Of a DNA stretch of 5,040 bases, positions 4,274-5,040 are shown in pieces; the stretch's first letter is position 1, and every line of letters begins with the position of its first letter. The stretch lies in NCBI GenBank assembly GCA_023423215.1, contig JAFAFZ010000315.1:1-5040 (forward strand), given 5' to 3'. Below the pieces are notes generated by a model. That model saw nothing but the letters and a program-made list of their open reading frames with translations. It was not told the DNA's origin and made no database searches. The position numbers were made by a program, and so were the translations under genes. The DNA comes from Actinomycetes bacterium (GTDB taxonomy: Bacteria > Actinomycetota > Acidimicrobiia > Acidimicrobiales > Microtrichaceae).

Positions 4274-5040
4274 TCGCCACGCTGCGGTTGCTGCCGGTGC
4301 TGGTGCGGCGGGCACCGCGACAGGCGGCGGGTGCCGTCGCGCTGTGCGCGATCGGCGTGGCCGTGGCGTCGCTCGTCGCCGGCACGATCGTCGCCGCCTA
4401 CGCCGGCCTCGGAGATCGCCAGGAGCGCATGAGCTGGCGGGAGCCGGCCGCCGTCGAGCGGGACCAGCCGCCGACGGGCTGGCAGCGGCGCTCGATCGAG
4501 CTCTTCGAGGAGCAGGAGATCGATCGCGTCGACCTGGCCTCGGTCGGACCACCCGGTGCTGTTGCCGCCGAGGCCGTGCCTGTGCCGCCCGGCGTGCGCT
4601 CGGTCCCGGCGCCCGGGACCGCGGTCGTGTCGCCCGCGCTGGCCGAGCTGATCGCGGCGAACCCGGCCGACGAGCTCGGCGACAGGTTCGGTGACGTCGT
4701 GGGCCTGATCGGGGAGGAGGGCCTGGGTCGACCCGACGAGCTGGTCGCCGTCGTCGGCGCGACCGCCGAGCAGCTCGGCGTCGGCGACGTCCCGCTCGAC
4801 CAGGCCGGCGACCTGGTGGCCGCCCAGCTCGACGCGGACGGCACCCGACTGCCGGGCGAACCGTCGTTCGTGACGCCGATCGTCGGCTACGACGGCGTCG
4901 CCGAGGACCTCGACGTGCAGATCTACCGCGAGATGTCGCTCGTCGCGGTCGTGCTGGTCAGCGTGCCCGCGCTCATGCTGGTCGGATCCGCCGCCCGGCT
5001 GACGGCGGCGCGCCGTGAGCGGCGCCTGGCGGCGCTGCGC
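4270..5040 (+). CDS. FtsX-type ABC transporter permease, N-terminal part (3' end outside window)
   Basis: The frame is open from GTG 4270-4272, overlapping the ATPase stop by four bases (GTGA), to the right edge: 257 residues. It opens with a basic segment (LRLLPVLVRRAPRQ), then a first membrane segment at about 20-44. Residues about 45-220 are hydrophilic and should lie outside the membrane. This domain is rich in Asp, Glu, Pro and Val and is not one I recognise as the classic MacB periplasmic domain. A second membrane segment at about 222-242 is followed by SAARLTAARRERRLAALR, the arginine-rich cytoplasmic stretch characteristic of FtsX-family permeases. Family members usually have further membrane segments, and actinobacterial ones often duplicate the FtsX domain, so most of the protein is missing here. 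Together with the ATPase it probably forms an exporter or envelope-stress transporter; the substrate is unknown. Confidence 0.88.
   Translation, partial: MIATLRLLPVLVRRAPRQAAGAVALCAIGVAVASLVAGTIVAAYAGLGDRQERMSWREPAAVERDQPPTGWQRRSIELFEEQEIDRVDLASVGPPGAVAAEAVPVPPGVRSVPAPGTAVVSPALAELIAANPADELGDRFGDVVGLIGEEGLGRPDELVAVVGATAEQLGVGDVPLDQAGDLVAAQLDADGTRLPGEPSFVTPIVGYDGVAEDLDVQIYREMSLVAVVLVSVPALMLVGSAARLTAARRERRLAALR

Noticed and set aside
2507..4552. Very long - strand open frame (681 codons) crossing the kinase, the divergent spacer and the ABC ATPase
   Set aside because: It runs over two well-supported genes and a promoter region in the wrong frame or strand, is low-complexity Arg/Ala/Pro sequence, and shows no family motif. 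It exists because stop codons are rare at this GC content.
1..5040. CRISPR array, tRNA/rRNA genes, insertion sequence or attachment site
   Set aside because: I saw no regularly spaced repeat array, no tRNA-like cloverleaf, no transposase or integrase sequence. The two palindromic repeats are too few and too far apart for an array.

Overview
The window is very GC-rich, with strongly GC-biased third codon positions, GTG starts and genes that lack Shine-Dalgarno sites. This points to an Actinomycetota-type bacterium. The AbiEi-like/DUF559 gene and the NarL-type two-component system next to an FtsX-type ABC exporter fit that. No marker allows a finer placement; an acidimicrobial lineage is only a guess.

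Layout, left to right. (1) 1-334, + strand: the 3' end of an RdgB/HAM1 nucleoside-triphosphate pyrophosphatase, a housekeeping gene that sanitises the nucleotide pool. (2) 335-446: a short convergent spacer with several small hairpins and one copy of a palindromic repeat. (3) 447-1349, - strand: a 300-aa protein with an AbiEi-like winged-helix N-terminus and a DUF559 (Vsr/PD-(D/E)xK-like) C-terminus. (4) 1350-1496: a spacer with two strong hairpins 3 bp apart; the larger is a second copy of the palindromic repeat. (5) 1497-2150 and 2200-3414, - strand: a NarL/LuxR-type response regulator and its six-TM HisKA_3 histidine kinase, with the kinase upstream. (6) 3415-3544: a divergent control region with GATC-centred palindromes and a TACCAT -10-like box exactly 6 nt before the kinase GTG. 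(7) 3545-4273 and 4270->5040, + strand: a LolD/MacB-type ABC ATPase overlapping, through GTGA, an FtsX-type permease that runs off the right edge.

How it works together. The kinase/regulator pair and the divergent ATPase/permease pair look like one signalling-transport module. The kinase has almost no extracytoplasmic domain, while the permease starts with a domain of roughly 175 residues outside the membrane. By analogy with Bce-type modules, the transporter may be the real sensor, and the regulator may act on the palindromes between the two operons. That link is inference. The regulated substrate cannot be read from the sequence.

The least explained observation is that one palindromic repeat family, 34 of 39 bases identical between two copies in the same orientation, brackets the DUF559 gene on both sides.
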